Below, piece after piece: positions 1-7,821 of a DNA stretch of 64,000 nucleotides. The notes beneath the pieces were generated by a model. That model ran no database searches and was not told where the DNA came from. It was given only the letters and a program-made list of their open reading frames with translations. Every line of letters starts with the position of its first letter. Position 1 is the stretch's first letter. Both the position numbers and the translations under genes were made by a program. The DNA is from Bdellovibrio svalbardensis (lineage in GTDB: Bacteria > Bdellovibrionota > Bdellovibrionia > Bdellovibrionales > Bdellovibrionaceae), in NCBI RefSeq assembly GCF_029531655.1, contig NZ_JANRMI010000001.1:558001-622000 (forward strand), in the 5' to 3' direction.

Positions 1-441
1 GCGAAATACAAGGTCGTTAAAAAAGACCCTGAAGAAAAAAAAGGTCTGCGCCATGTCCTGAATCTGGGGCATACCGTTGGGCATGTTCTTGAAAGCTATT
101 ATGAGCTTCCGCACGGCATTTCTATCAACTACGGTTTGGAATTCGCGCTTCGCTGGAGTGTGGAAAAGAAGATCATGGCCAGGGAAGATTTTGATAGATT
201 GCAGCGTCAGCCAGTGATGGCCTATCTGCTTTCTGCCTCGGCGGATCAGTTGTGGGATGTGAAGGCAAATGTCCTCAAAGAATTCCGACGCTTGCTTTTG
301 AACGACAAGAAGAAAACAAAATCTGAAACATTGCGCTTCGTCTTTATCAAAAAGGCCGGTCAGACGGTTATTAAAGAAGTTCCTGTCGATGACATTCTGG
401 TCGAGATTTGTCGTCAAAGAGAAGAAGAGTTGAATGGGTAA
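1..441 (+). CDS. aroB: 3-dehydroquinate synthase, C-terminal part (window edge)
   Basis: This is the C-terminal ~146 residues of AroB, which closes DAHP to 3-dehydroquinate in the second shikimate step. The frame is open from base 1, so the N-terminal part lies outside the window. Early residues read LNLGHTVGHVLESYYELPHG, the metal-binding His segment of the dehydroquinate synthase family (NLGHT-GH-E plus HG). The rest is helical, as expected for the C-terminal domain. The stop overlaps the start of aroA by 8 bases, so the two are probably translated from one message. The call is secure; only the 5' extent is unknown. Confidence 0.93.
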   Translation, partial: AKYKVVKKDPEEKKGLRHVLNLGHTVGHVLESYYELPHGISINYGLEFALRWSVEKKIMAREDFDRLQRQPVMAYLLSASADQLWDVKANVLKEFRRLLLNDKKKTKSETLRFVFIKKAGQTVIKEVPVDDILVEICRQREEELNG

Positions 442-1609
442 TTTTCGCTTTCGCGGAGACATTCCGGGATCCAAATCTGTATTTAACCGCGCTTTGATTG
501 TGCAAAGTTATTTCCCTGTTTTGGATCTTCGAGGTTTTTCCGAATGCGATGACGTTCGCCATATGCGTGAAGGTCTTAAAGACATTCGCGATCGCAGCCG
601 CATCGACTGCGGTGAAGGTGGGACCACTTTTCGCTTTATGGCCCTGCGAGCTTCGAGACATCGAGGCGTGCATATTCTGGAAGCGGCCACGCGCTTGTTG
701 GAGCGGCCTCAAAAAGGTTTGTTGGATCTTTTAAATCAGTTGGGCGTGCAAACTCATATCAAACGTAATGAGTTGTATGTCATCAGTGAAGGTTGGAAAA
801 GACCACGCGGCCCCATCTTTGTGGATACTTCCGAGTCCAGTCAGTATGCATCTGCATTGGTTTTGAATGCCTGGCTGTTGGATTTTGATTTGGAGTTCGA
901 GCTGGTCGGTGATCGTGTTTCAGAATCCTATTTTGATTTGACGATGAAGATGCTTCGCTATTTGGGTATGCGCTATCAAAAGACGCCCAAGGGTTATTTG
1001 ATTCCCGCGGGACAAAGAATTGAAAAGTTGCAGTATGATATTGAAGCGGATTTAAGTTCAGGCTTCACAATGGCCGCGGCAGGGGCCTTGGCTGGTGAGA
1101 GTGTTATTACCAACTTTCCTTTACAGAGTCAGCAACCCGACAAAGTTTTTGTCGATATCTTAAAGCGCATGGGCGCAGAGGTTGAGCTTTCCGAAAATAC
1201 ATTGAGAGTTGTTAAGCCCACGATATTGAAATCTGTTGATTGTGACTTGTATCAGTCACCCGATCTCTTCCCGGTTTTGGCTGTGTTGTGCAGCTGGGCG
1301 GAGGGAACTTCGAAGCTATATAACGCTCCTCATTTGGTGAAGAAAGAATCCAATCGGATTCAGAGAGTCTCGGATCTTTTGTCTCTTGTGGGGGTTCGGC
1401 ATGAAATATTGCCTGATGGCATGATCATTCATGGAGATCCTCAACAAAAGCTGGTGAAAAAAGTATCGTTTAATCCTGATAAAGATCATCGCATGGTGAT
1501 GGCGGCATCTTTGATGAAACTTAAAGGGCACGGCATCACGATCGAGGAGCCTCAGGCCATCAACAAAAGCTTTCCTGAGTTTTGGGAAATGATAGGACTT
1601 CAACCATGA
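434..1609 (+). CDS. aroA: 3-phosphoshikimate 1-carboxyvinyltransferase (EPSP synthase)
   Basis: AroA joins shikimate-3-phosphate and PEP to make EPSP, the sixth shikimate step. The N-terminus has the family signature GDIPGSKSVFNRAL, with the catalytic Lys in PGSKS. EGGTTFRFMAL replaces the usual GNAGT-R-L PEP-binding loop. DLSSGFTMAAAG and SPDLFPVLAVL match the central and C-terminal substrate loops. At 391 residues it is somewhat shorter than the usual ~430, and its loops are divergent, so inhibitor response cannot be predicted. The ATG lies inside the end of aroB, and the stop overlaps the next ATG as ATGA. It belongs to an aroB-aroA-aroKDE-aroC operon. Confidence 0.93.
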   Translation: MGNFRFRGDIPGSKSVFNRALIVQSYFPVLDLRGFSECDDVRHMREGLKDIRDRSRIDCGEGGTTFRFMALRASRHRGVHILEAATRLLERPQKGLLDLLNQLGVQTHIKRNELYVISEGWKRPRGPIFVDTSESSQYASALVLNAWLLDFDLEFELVGDRVSESYFDLTMKMLRYLGMRYQKTPKGYLIPAGQRIEKLQYDIEADLSSGFTMAAAGALAGESVITNFPLQSQQPDKVFVDILKRMGAEVELSENTLRVVKPTILKSVDCDLYQSPDLFPVLAVLCSWAEGTSKLYNAPHLVKKESNRIQRVSDLLSLVGVRHEILPDGMIIHGDPQQKLVKKVSFNPDKDHRMVMAASLMKLKGHGITIEEPQAINKSFPEFWEMIGLQP

Positions 1610-3432
1610 TTACGGTCGTGATCGGTCACCGCGGAACTGGAAAAACGGAATTGATGAAGCGCTTGCAGGTTTCCTTGCCAGCGGGCTCCGCTGAGTTCGT
1701 GGATCTCGATCATGAAATAGAAATGAAGATTGGCAAGACGATCATGGAGCTTTTCCTGGAACATGGAGAAGCCTACTTCCGTGAGCTGGAGCGCCAATTG
1801 TTCCTGGAAACTTTGCAGAAGCCTCACAAGGACATGTATCTATTTGTCGGCGCCGGCTTTGACGTCAATGTTTTGCCGGAAACAGTGCGCACACTTTGGG
1901 TGCGTCGTAAAACCGATCTGGATGGACGAATTTTCCTCAATCGTCCCCGGTTGAATCCTGAGATGTCGCCTTTGGAAGAGTTCTTAAAGCGCGCGAAGCA
2001 GAGAGAAGAGAATTACGCGAAGGTCGCTGATGAAGTGTATCTGATGCCGGAAGGGCTTTTTGAAAACCATCACTTTGTACTGGGTGTTGAGAAAGCCATT
2101 CTGACTCATACGGCGACTCACATAGGTGGATGTTTGACGCTTCTTCCATCACTTCATGATAAGCCTTTGCGTTGGCAAATGTTTAAAGATCGATTCGCAC
2201 AAAAAGGAATTGAACTGTTTGAATTGCGCGATGATTTTTTAACTCTCGAACGGATTCAACAAACCTTGCAGGAAATGCCTGGCGAGAAGTTTTTGTTTTC
2301 TTTCCGTGAGGTGAAAGATCGCAGAGAGTTTTGGACAAGTCCCGAGTGGTCTCAAATTTTAGCTCGTTCGACCTGGATCGATTGGCCTCTTGAACTGGGC
2401 AGCCCTGAGGAAGTTCTGAATCACGTTCCAAAAGAGAAACTGATCATTTCATGCCACGACATGAATGAGTTTGAGGCTTTGCAGTCTTATGAGAATCTGG
2501 CCGCTCATTTAAAGTTTGCTCCGATTGTAAAAAGCTATTCAGAACTTTGGGTTTATCACCAATGGCAAAAGGCCGTTTCATCGCATCGCAGTTTCTTGCC
2601 CAGATCAGAGAATGGTCGGTGGGCGTGGTACCGTCAATTGCAGATAGATCAGCAGCTTATCAACTTCTGGCGCGATGGTGAGGGCAGTGCCGGTGATCAA
2701 CCTTCCTTGTTTCAATGGTTGATGACTCCACAGCATCCTGTGAATTTTGCTGCAGTCTTGGGGGCTCCCGTTGAGCACAGTTTCACTCCCATCGAGCATG
2801 CCGAATTCTTCCATAAAAGAAATCTTCCAGTTTTTGCCGTTCATATTGAGCGCGAAGAGTGGGATGAAGCGATGCCCATTTTGCAGAAGCTGGGATTGCA
2901 ATATGCCGCAGTCACGGCACCTCACAAAGAAGCAGCGGCAAAATGGTGTGGGCATAAAGAGCTTTTTGCCTTGAATACTTTGTACTTCAATAAAGGAAAG
3001 CAACAATGGGTTGGGACCTCGACAGACGACGCGGGATTCTTAGAACTTATTGAAGGTGTTGGTATGATCGCACCCTTGCAAAAAGAGATTTTTGTCTGGG
3101 GCGGGGGCGGAACCTTGGGCATGATTCAAAAAGCTCTGCCTCATGCGAGCTATTTTTCATCGCGACAAGGGGCTGCGCGCCCGGGAACAGAAGACCTTGA
3201 AGGTGTTAAGCCGAAGATTTTGATTTGGGCGGCACCGCGGGGGCCGGAAACAGTTCTTCCTCCGAAAGAGTGGGATCCTGCGATGGTTTATGATTTAAAT
3301 TATAAAGAAGACTCCATGGGGCGTGAATATGCGCAACTCAGTGGGGCTAACTACCAGTCAGGTTTGACGATGTTTATCGCCCAGGCTCAATTGCAAAGAG
3401 TTTTCTGGCAAAAATGCGAGGATGATCTATGA
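1606..3432 (+). CDS. aroKDE: Trifunctional shikimate kinase / type I dehydroquinate dehydratase / shikimate dehydrogenase
   Basis: One 608-residue frame carries three shikimate enzymes in order. Residues ~1-165 are a shikimate kinase: P-loop GHRGTGKT at 7-14, DLDHEIE at ~33-39, FRELE and lid motif RPRL. Residues ~175-375 look like type I 3-dehydroquinate dehydratase: ELRDD, His in ISCHD (~284) and Schiff-base Lys in LKFAP (~303). Residues ~380-608 are shikimate dehydrogenase: GAPVEHSFTP, VTAPHK (~441), LNTL, GTSTDDAGF, glycine-rich WGGGGTLG (~499) and a closing LTMFIAQAQLQ. A TTG lies 24 bases upstream, but the ATG at 1606 overlaps the aroA stop as ATGA and starts directly on the kinase beta strand, so I chose it. 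Domain assignment is from motifs only; the dehydratase part is the most divergent. Confidence 0.88.
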   Translation: MITVVIGHRGTGKTELMKRLQVSLPAGSAEFVDLDHEIEMKIGKTIMELFLEHGEAYFRELERQLFLETLQKPHKDMYLFVGAGFDVNVLPETVRTLWVRRKTDLDGRIFLNRPRLNPEMSPLEEFLKRAKQREENYAKVADEVYLMPEGLFENHHFVLGVEKAILTHTATHIGGCLTLLPSLHDKPLRWQMFKDRFAQKGIELFELRDDFLTLERIQQTLQEMPGEKFLFSFREVKDRREFWTSPEWSQILARSTWIDWPLELGSPEEVLNHVPKEKLIISCHDMNEFEALQSYENLAAHLKFAPIVKSYSELWVYHQWQKAVSSHRSFLPRSENGRWAWYRQLQIDQQLINFWRDGEGSAGDQPSLFQWLMTPQHPVNFAAVLGAPVEHSFTPIEHAEFFHKRNLPVFAVHIEREEWDEAMPILQKLGLQYAAVTAPHKEAAAKWCGHKELFALNTLYFNKGKQQWVGTSTDDAGFLELIEGVGMIAPLQKEIFVWGGGGTLGMIQKALPHASYFSSRQGAARPGTEDLEGVKPKILIWAAPRGPETVLPPKEWDPAMVYDLNYKEDSMGREYAQLSGANYQSGLTMFIAQAQLQRVFWQKCEDDL

Positions 3433-4472
3433 GTGCAAATCAATTTGGTTCCCGTTTTGTGATCACCTCTTTTGGTGAAAGCCATGGAACTGCTTTAGGC
3501 GTATTGATTGATGGTTGTCCAGCGGGAGTCACATTTGATGAGGCACTTCTGAAGAAGGAACTTGAGCGTCGCAGGCCGGGCCATCATGGGGCCGGAGCTG
3601 GGCAAGTTGTCGGGCAAGTCGTTTCTGGCAGAGCGGAGACCGATGCCGCAGAAGTATTGAGCGGAGTCTTCGAGGGAAAAACCCTGGGAACACCGATTGC
3701 GATGATCGTGAGAAATCAAGATGCGCGTTCCGAAGACTATGCACAAATTCAGAAGGCACCGCGAGCAGGGCATGCTGATGATATGTGGAAGAATAAATTC
3801 GGTCACAGTGATCATCGCGGTGGCGGTCGTTCTTCAGGCCGAGAAACAGTTTCACGTGTGATGGCCGGATCAGTGGCGCAAATGATGATGGCGCATGTAA
3901 GTGCACCAACAAAAGTCATTGGTTACGCCTCTCAGATTGGTTCTTACGAATTGACGCCCGACGAACGTGTTCGTGTGACGCAAAATCATATTGATTCCTA
4001 TCAGGCGCGTTTTCCCTCTGTTCGTCACAATGAAATTGCGGAAATGCTAAAAAAAGCTCAAGAGTCAGGTGAAAGTTATGGCGGAGTGGCCGAGATCTTG
4101 GTGCAAAATCCTCCCGCAAATTTGGGACAGCCGGTATTTCATAAATTGAAATCGGATTTAGCCCAGGCTTTCTTGAGTGTGGGTGCCGCCAACGGTTTTG
4201 AATTGGGTTTGGGTTTTGAATCCGCAGCGGTGCAGGGAACTTCGTTTCATCAGGGTTCGCAAGAAGCTTATGGCGGGATTCGCGGGGGAATATCGACAGG
4301 GGAGTCCATTCTTCTCAGAGTTTCTTTTAAGCCCACCAGTTCGATTTTGGATGTCGCAAAAAAAGGCCGTCACGATCCCTGCATCGTCACGCGTGCCATT
4401 CCGGTTCTCGAGGCCATGACATGGCTCGTGTTGGCAGACCACTATTTGTGGTCTAAAACCGATAGAATATAA
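3429..4472 (+). CDS. aroC: Chorismate synthase
   Basis: AroC removes phosphate from EPSP to give chorismate, using reduced flavin. The 347 residues match the usual bacterial length. The start reads FGSRFVITSFGESHGTALG, the family signature, followed by ERRRPGHHG. HSDHRGGGRSSGRETVSRV carries the His and Arg residues of the FMN/substrate site. GGIRGGISTGESI and GRHDPCIVTRAIPV are the late conserved blocks. The ATG overlaps the preceding stop as ATGA. In this neighbourhood the chorismate probably goes to menaquinone, since menF, menD, menH and menB lie within 8 kb and no tryptophan or tyrosine branch gene is seen. Confidence 0.96.
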   Translation: MSANQFGSRFVITSFGESHGTALGVLIDGCPAGVTFDEALLKKELERRRPGHHGAGAGQVVGQVVSGRAETDAAEVLSGVFEGKTLGTPIAMIVRNQDARSEDYAQIQKAPRAGHADDMWKNKFGHSDHRGGGRSSGRETVSRVMAGSVAQMMMAHVSAPTKVIGYASQIGSYELTPDERVRVTQNHIDSYQARFPSVRHNEIAEMLKKAQESGESYGGVAEILVQNPPANLGQPVFHKLKSDLAQAFLSVGAANGFELGLGFESAAVQGTSFHQGSQEAYGGIRGGISTGESILLRVSFKPTSSILDVAKKGRHDPCIVTRAIPVLEAMTWLVLADHYLWSKTDRI

Positions 4473-4507
4473 TTAGCTGTTAATTGAGCCATAATTGAGG
4501 AGTTCAG

Positions 4508-5407
4508 ATGGTTTCCGATATTTTTAATCCTGAGTGGTGGACTGAAGTTCCTGGTTTTAAATTTCAAGATATTACATATCACCGCGCCAAAGATCAGGGC
4601 ACCGTTCGCATTGCCTTTAACAGACCGGAAGTGCGCAATGCCTTTAGACCGCAAACCGTGGATGAACTTTATACGGCCTTGGAGCATGCTCGCGTCACTC
4701 CGGATGTAGGGGTTGTTCTTATCACGGGCAATGGTCCTTCACCCAAAGACGGTGGCTGGGCTTTCTGTTCAGGGGGCGATCAACGCATTCGCGGTAAAGA
4801 TGGCTACAAGTACGAAGATAAAGAAGCTGTTGGCAAGGCGGACCTGGCTCGTTTGGGTCGTTTGCATATTCTGGAAGTTCAGCGTTTGATTCGCTTTATG
4901 CCGAAGGTGGTTGTGGCCGTGGTTCCGGGTTGGTCCGTGGGTGGCGGGCATTCGCTGCATGTTGTTTGTGATCTTACCTTGGCCAGCCAAGAGCATGCGA
5001 TCTTTAAACAGACAGATCCTGATGTGGCCAGCTTCGACAGCGGTTATGGCTCGGCTTATCTGGCAAAAATGGTGGGACAAAAACGTGCTCGTGAAATCTT
5101 CTTCTTGGGGCGCAACTACTCTGCGCAGGAAGCTTTTGATATGGGGATGGTGAATGCCGTGATTCCTCATAAAGATTTGGAAAAAGTCGCCTTGGAATGG
5201 GCGAAGGAAATGAATTCGAAGAGCCCAACAGCTATGAGAATGCTCAAATATGGCTTCAACATGGTTGATGACGGTCTCGTTGGTCAGCAATTGTTTGCCG
5301 GTGAGGCAACTCGTCTTGCCTATGGTACTGAAGAAGCAGTCGAAGGTCGCAATTCCTTCGTAGAGAAACGTCCTAAAGACTTCTCTAAATTCCCTTGGCA
5401 CTACTAG
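4508..5407 (+). CDS. menB: 1,4-dihydroxy-2-naphthoyl-CoA synthase
   Basis: A crotonase-fold enzyme that closes the second ring of menaquinone from o-succinylbenzoyl-CoA. Diagnostic segments are TVRIAFNRPEVRNAFRP, WAFCSGGDQRIRG (oxyanion-hole loop), VPGWSVGGGHSLH, and FDSGYGSAYLAKMVGQKRA, which is typical of MenB rather than generic enoyl-CoA hydratases. The C-terminus EGRNSFVEKRPKDFSKFPW is also MenB-like. At 299 residues it is close to the family length (~285). A GAGG ribosome site lies just before the ATG. It follows aroC by 35 bases and may share its transcript. Confidence 0.95.
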   Translation: MVSDIFNPEWWTEVPGFKFQDITYHRAKDQGTVRIAFNRPEVRNAFRPQTVDELYTALEHARVTPDVGVVLITGNGPSPKDGGWAFCSGGDQRIRGKDGYKYEDKEAVGKADLARLGRLHILEVQRLIRFMPKVVVAVVPGWSVGGGHSLHVVCDLTLASQEHAIFKQTDPDVASFDSGYGSAYLAKMVGQKRAREIFFLGRNYSAQEAFDMGMVNAVIPHKDLEKVALEWAKEMNSKSPTAMRMLKYGFNMVDDGLVGQQLFAGEATRLAYGTEEAVEGRNSFVEKRPKDFSKFPWHY

Positions 5408-5475
5408 GACTCTGTACGTTAGGGCTGTCTTAAAACACATAGCCAGCCGCACTCAACGGGGAGAAAATAAGAGCC

Positions 5476-5751
5476 ATGAAAAGGTCCTCTTATTTTCTCC
5501 TTTTTATTTGCCTTGTGTCTTTGTGGGGATGTCCTACACGGAAACAAGTGCCTCAGCCTCCACCTCCGCAGCCACAAGAACCGCAAGTTCAAAAAGAAAA
5601 ACCTCAAAGCATTTACATTCTTCCCGATGGCTCTCATATCATCATCGTTCAGCAGCAGCTCACTTATGATTGGATGGACGTCATTGAAGTCCTCAAAGGA
5701 ATGGCGCCACTCGTAGGTCCTGCACCATGGTTCTTTAGGATGATTGCTTAG
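5476..5751 (+). CDS. Small proline-rich lipoprotein, function unknown
   Basis: A 91-residue protein with a lipoprotein signal: basic MKRSS, a hydrophobic stretch and lipobox LWGC with Cys19. The mature part begins with a short proline/glutamine-rich linker (PQPPPPQPQEPQ) that could span from the membrane anchor, then a compact tail with ILPDGSHIIIVQQQLTY. A GGGGAG ribosome site lies 11 bases before the ATG. I recognise no family. It sits between menB and another small membrane protein, with no clear functional link to either. Confidence 0.65.
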   Translation: MKRSSYFLLFICLVSLWGCPTRKQVPQPPPPQPQEPQVQKEKPQSIYILPDGSHIIIVQQQLTYDWMDVIEVLKGMAPLVGPAPWFFRMIA

Positions 5752-5766
5752 CGAGGACTAGGCCCA

Positions 5767-5794
5767 TTGACTGTCTATGGACAAGCCCTACAAT
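5767..5794 (+). promoter_or_regulatory. Putative sigma-70 promoter
   Basis: TTGACT at 5767-5772 and TACAAT at 5789-5794 are separated by 16 bases, close to the sigma-70 consensus. The expected transcription start (~5801) falls right at the GTG codon at 5802, which would give a leaderless or nearly leaderless message for the next gene. This is a consensus match by eye only. Confidence 0.45.
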
Positions 5795-5801
5795 AAAGTG
5801 A

Positions 5802-6062
5802 GTGGAAGACTTATCAAACCTACCCATATCTCTGGATAATTTGCCAATAGATCTGAACTTCAGTGTTTGGGCTATTGTCGCCGGTCTTCTCTTTAGCTCC
5901 ATCGGTCTTTGGCTTTTCCGTCACGGAAAAAGAAATGAAAATCGCCGCAATATCTACTCGGGCGTTGTCCTGATGATTTACCCGTATTTTATTGCCAGTG
6001 CCTTGATGAACTGGGTGATCGGCCTAGTCATCTGCGGCTACGTCTTCTACTGGTGGGACTAA
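5802..6062 (+). CDS. Small integral membrane protein, function unknown
   Basis: An 86-residue frame that is mostly membrane-spanning. One helix runs from about FSVWAIVAGLLFSSIGLWLF, then a basic loop (RHGKRNENRR), then a long hydrophobic stretch that could form one or two helices and ends in YVFYWWD. The basic loop suggests the segment between the helices faces the cytoplasm. The only upstream in-frame start is GTG at 5802, with no ribosome site before it but a good promoter ending seven bases earlier. Start choice is therefore uncertain. No family recognised. Confidence 0.6.
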   Translation: MEDLSNLPISLDNLPIDLNFSVWAIVAGLLFSSIGLWLFRHGKRNENRRNIYSGVVLMIYPYFIASALMNWVIGLVICGYVFYWWD

Positions 6063-6170
6063 AAAAAGAATCTCATCAAGGGCAACTGACTGCGTTACTC
6101 GTCGGCGCCGTACTTCTAGTGCGGCTTCTCCTCGCGCCTTGCATTTGCCCTTGCTGAGATCCTTTTTCGT

Positions 6171-6200
6171 AAAAAAAAGCACCTTTTTAGGGGTGCTTTG
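6171..6200 (-). terminator. Rho-independent terminator of the menG/DAHP synthase operon
   Basis: Read on the minus strand, AAAGCACC pairs with GGTGCTTT around a short loop and is followed by a run of eight T. It lies ~45 bases past the menG stop. Confidence 0.8.
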
Positions 6201-6242
6201 GGGAATCATAATTTTGGAGATCTATATCGATTACTTAGTCGA

Positions 6243-6956
6243 TTATTTAACAGTGCCTTTGTAGATGTAAGCGATGCCGCCAGTTAGAGAGATGTATTCC
6301 ATCTTTGAGAACTGACCGCTTTCTTTCATCAAATCTACGAAGCCGTCTTTGCAGGGGAAGGCCGCAGAAGATTTCTGCAAATACTCGTAAGCATCTTTTT
6401 GGCCCGTTACGAGACCGCCGATTTTAGGCAGGATGTTTTGAGAATAGAAATTGTAAAGTGGACCGAACACAGGAATGCTGACCTGTCCAAATTCAAGGAC
6501 CATCACTTTGCCGCCAGACTTCGTCACACGACCCATTTCGCGCAAAGCTTGCACGGGATCGCTCACATTGCGAATGCCGAAAGAGATGCTGGAAACATCA
6601 AAAGTCTTGTCAGTGTACTGAAGTTGAGTCACGTCAGCTTGTTCGAATTGAATCTCAAGGCCACGCTCTTTGGCTTTGCCTGGAGCCGGAATCAACATCT
6701 CTGCGCAGAAATCGGTACCGATCACAGCGCCGTTATTGCCCACTGTTTTCTTGAATTCAATCGCCAGGTCGCCGGTGCCTGTCGCGCAATCCAAAACCTT
6801 GTCGCCAGGTTTTGCGCCTGCGTACTTAACAAGTTTCTTTCTCCAGAGGTGATGCACACCCATAGAAAGAACGTTGTTTCCTTTGTCATAGTTCGCCGCA
6901 ACTTTGGAGAACATAGAACGAATGATTTCAGGATTTGGAGAATGATTAGTGGGCAT
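6243..6956 (-). CDS. menG: Demethylmenaquinone methyltransferase (UbiE/MenG family)
   Basis: A SAM-dependent methyltransferase of the UbiE family, 237 residues. RSMFSKVAANYDKGNNVLSMGVHHLWRK is the family start, and VLDCATGTGDLA is the SAM-binding motif I. The late block SISFGIRNVSDPVQALREMGRV, with GGKVMVLEFG, is also typical. UbiE enzymes act on demethylmenaquinone and, where present, on a ubiquinone precursor. The window has only menaquinone genes, so the menaquinone role is more likely. The start overlaps the end of the DAHP synthase gene by 11 bases, so the two form an operon with DAHP synthase first. Confidence 0.93.
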   Translation of the reverse strand: MPTNHSPNPEIIRSMFSKVAANYDKGNNVLSMGVHHLWRKKLVKYAGAKPGDKVLDCATGTGDLAIEFKKTVGNNGAVIGTDFCAEMLIPAPGKAKERGLEIQFEQADVTQLQYTDKTFDVSSISFGIRNVSDPVQALREMGRVTKSGGKVMVLEFGQVSIPVFGPLYNFYSQNILPKIGGLVTGQKDAYEYLQKSSAAFPCKDGFVDLMKESGQFSKMEYISLTGGIAYIYKGTVK

Positions 6957-7779
6957 GTTCAGTCACCTTGTGAAGAGGTCTGTCGATTGCTGTCAGAATT
7001 TTATCAAGTTTTTTCATCATCGCGCTGAAGTCGCTCAACGTAAGAGCTTGCATGCCATCAGAAAGAGCTTCTGCGGGACGAGGATGAACTTCAACGATGA
7101 TTCCGTCAGCTCCTACCGCGGCTGCAGCACAAGCCAGATCAGGAACCAAAGCGCGAATACCCACTGCATGAGAAGGATCCACGATCACCGGAAGATTTGT
7201 ATTTCTTTTTGCGTAAGCAACAGCATTTAAATCCAACGTGTTACGAGTCGCAGTTTCAAAAGTACGGATACCGCGCTCGCAAAGGATGACGTTTTGATTG
7301 CCACCATTGGTGATGTACTCAGCAGCTTTGATCCATTCGTTGATGTAAGCAGATAAACCGCGTTTCAAAAGAACTGGTTTTCTTTGTTTGCCCAGCTCAC
7401 GAAGCAATTCATAGTTTTGCATGCTGCGTGAACCGACTTGGAAGCACTCTACCAGATCGTAGATTTCTTCGATTTGACGGATGTCAGTCACTTCAGAGAC
7501 AAGGCTCATGTTGGTCTCTTTGCAGACGTTCTTAACGAAATCGAATGCAGCGGAACCCAATCCTTGGAAGTCTTTGGATGAGGTTCTCATTTTCCAAATA
7601 CCACCACGAAGTAAGTGAGCACCGGATGCCTTGACTCCGTTGGCCGTTTCCATGAATTGCGCAGGGCTTTCGATAGAGCATGGACCAGCGATCACTGTGA
7701 AGTTGGGACCACCGATATCAAACCCGCCAATATTGACTATTTGGGTTGAGGGACTTGTTTGCATAGTTTGAATTTCCAT
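6946..7779 (-). CDS. aroF: 3-deoxy-7-phosphoheptulonate (DAHP) synthase, KDO8P-synthase-like type
   Basis: This enzyme makes DAHP from PEP and erythrose-4-phosphate, the entry to the shikimate pathway. The 277 residues show FTVIAGPCSIES, LLRGGIWKMRTSS, QVGSRSMQNYELLRELG, PVLLKRGLSAYINEW, VILCERGIRTFE, LPVIVDPSHAVG and GADGIIVEVHPRP, the standard blocks of the small (I-beta) class. No chorismate mutase or ACT regulatory domain is attached, so allosteric control through those domains is absent. The ATG at 7779 lacks a clear ribosome site; an in-frame ATG five codons in is an alternative. It is divergent from menF, so one control region may serve the entry step and the first menaquinone-specific step. 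Confidence 0.93.
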   Translation of the reverse strand: MEIQTMQTSPSTQIVNIGGFDIGGPNFTVIAGPCSIESPAQFMETANGVKASGAHLLRGGIWKMRTSSKDFQGLGSAAFDFVKNVCKETNMSLVSEVTDIRQIEEIYDLVECFQVGSRSMQNYELLRELGKQRKPVLLKRGLSAYINEWIKAAEYITNGGNQNVILCERGIRTFETATRNTLDLNAVAYAKRNTNLPVIVDPSHAVGIRALVPDLACAAAAVGADGIIVEVHPRPAEALSDGMQALTLSDFSAMMKKLDKILTAIDRPLHKVTEHAH

Positions 7780-7821
7780 ACTACGAACTTCTTCTGTTCA
7801 CCCAGAAATTGAGGGCTTATT

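Noticed and set aside
4769-5452. A 227-codon minus-strand open frame over menB
   Set aside because: It is the antisense shadow of menB; no motif is recognisable.
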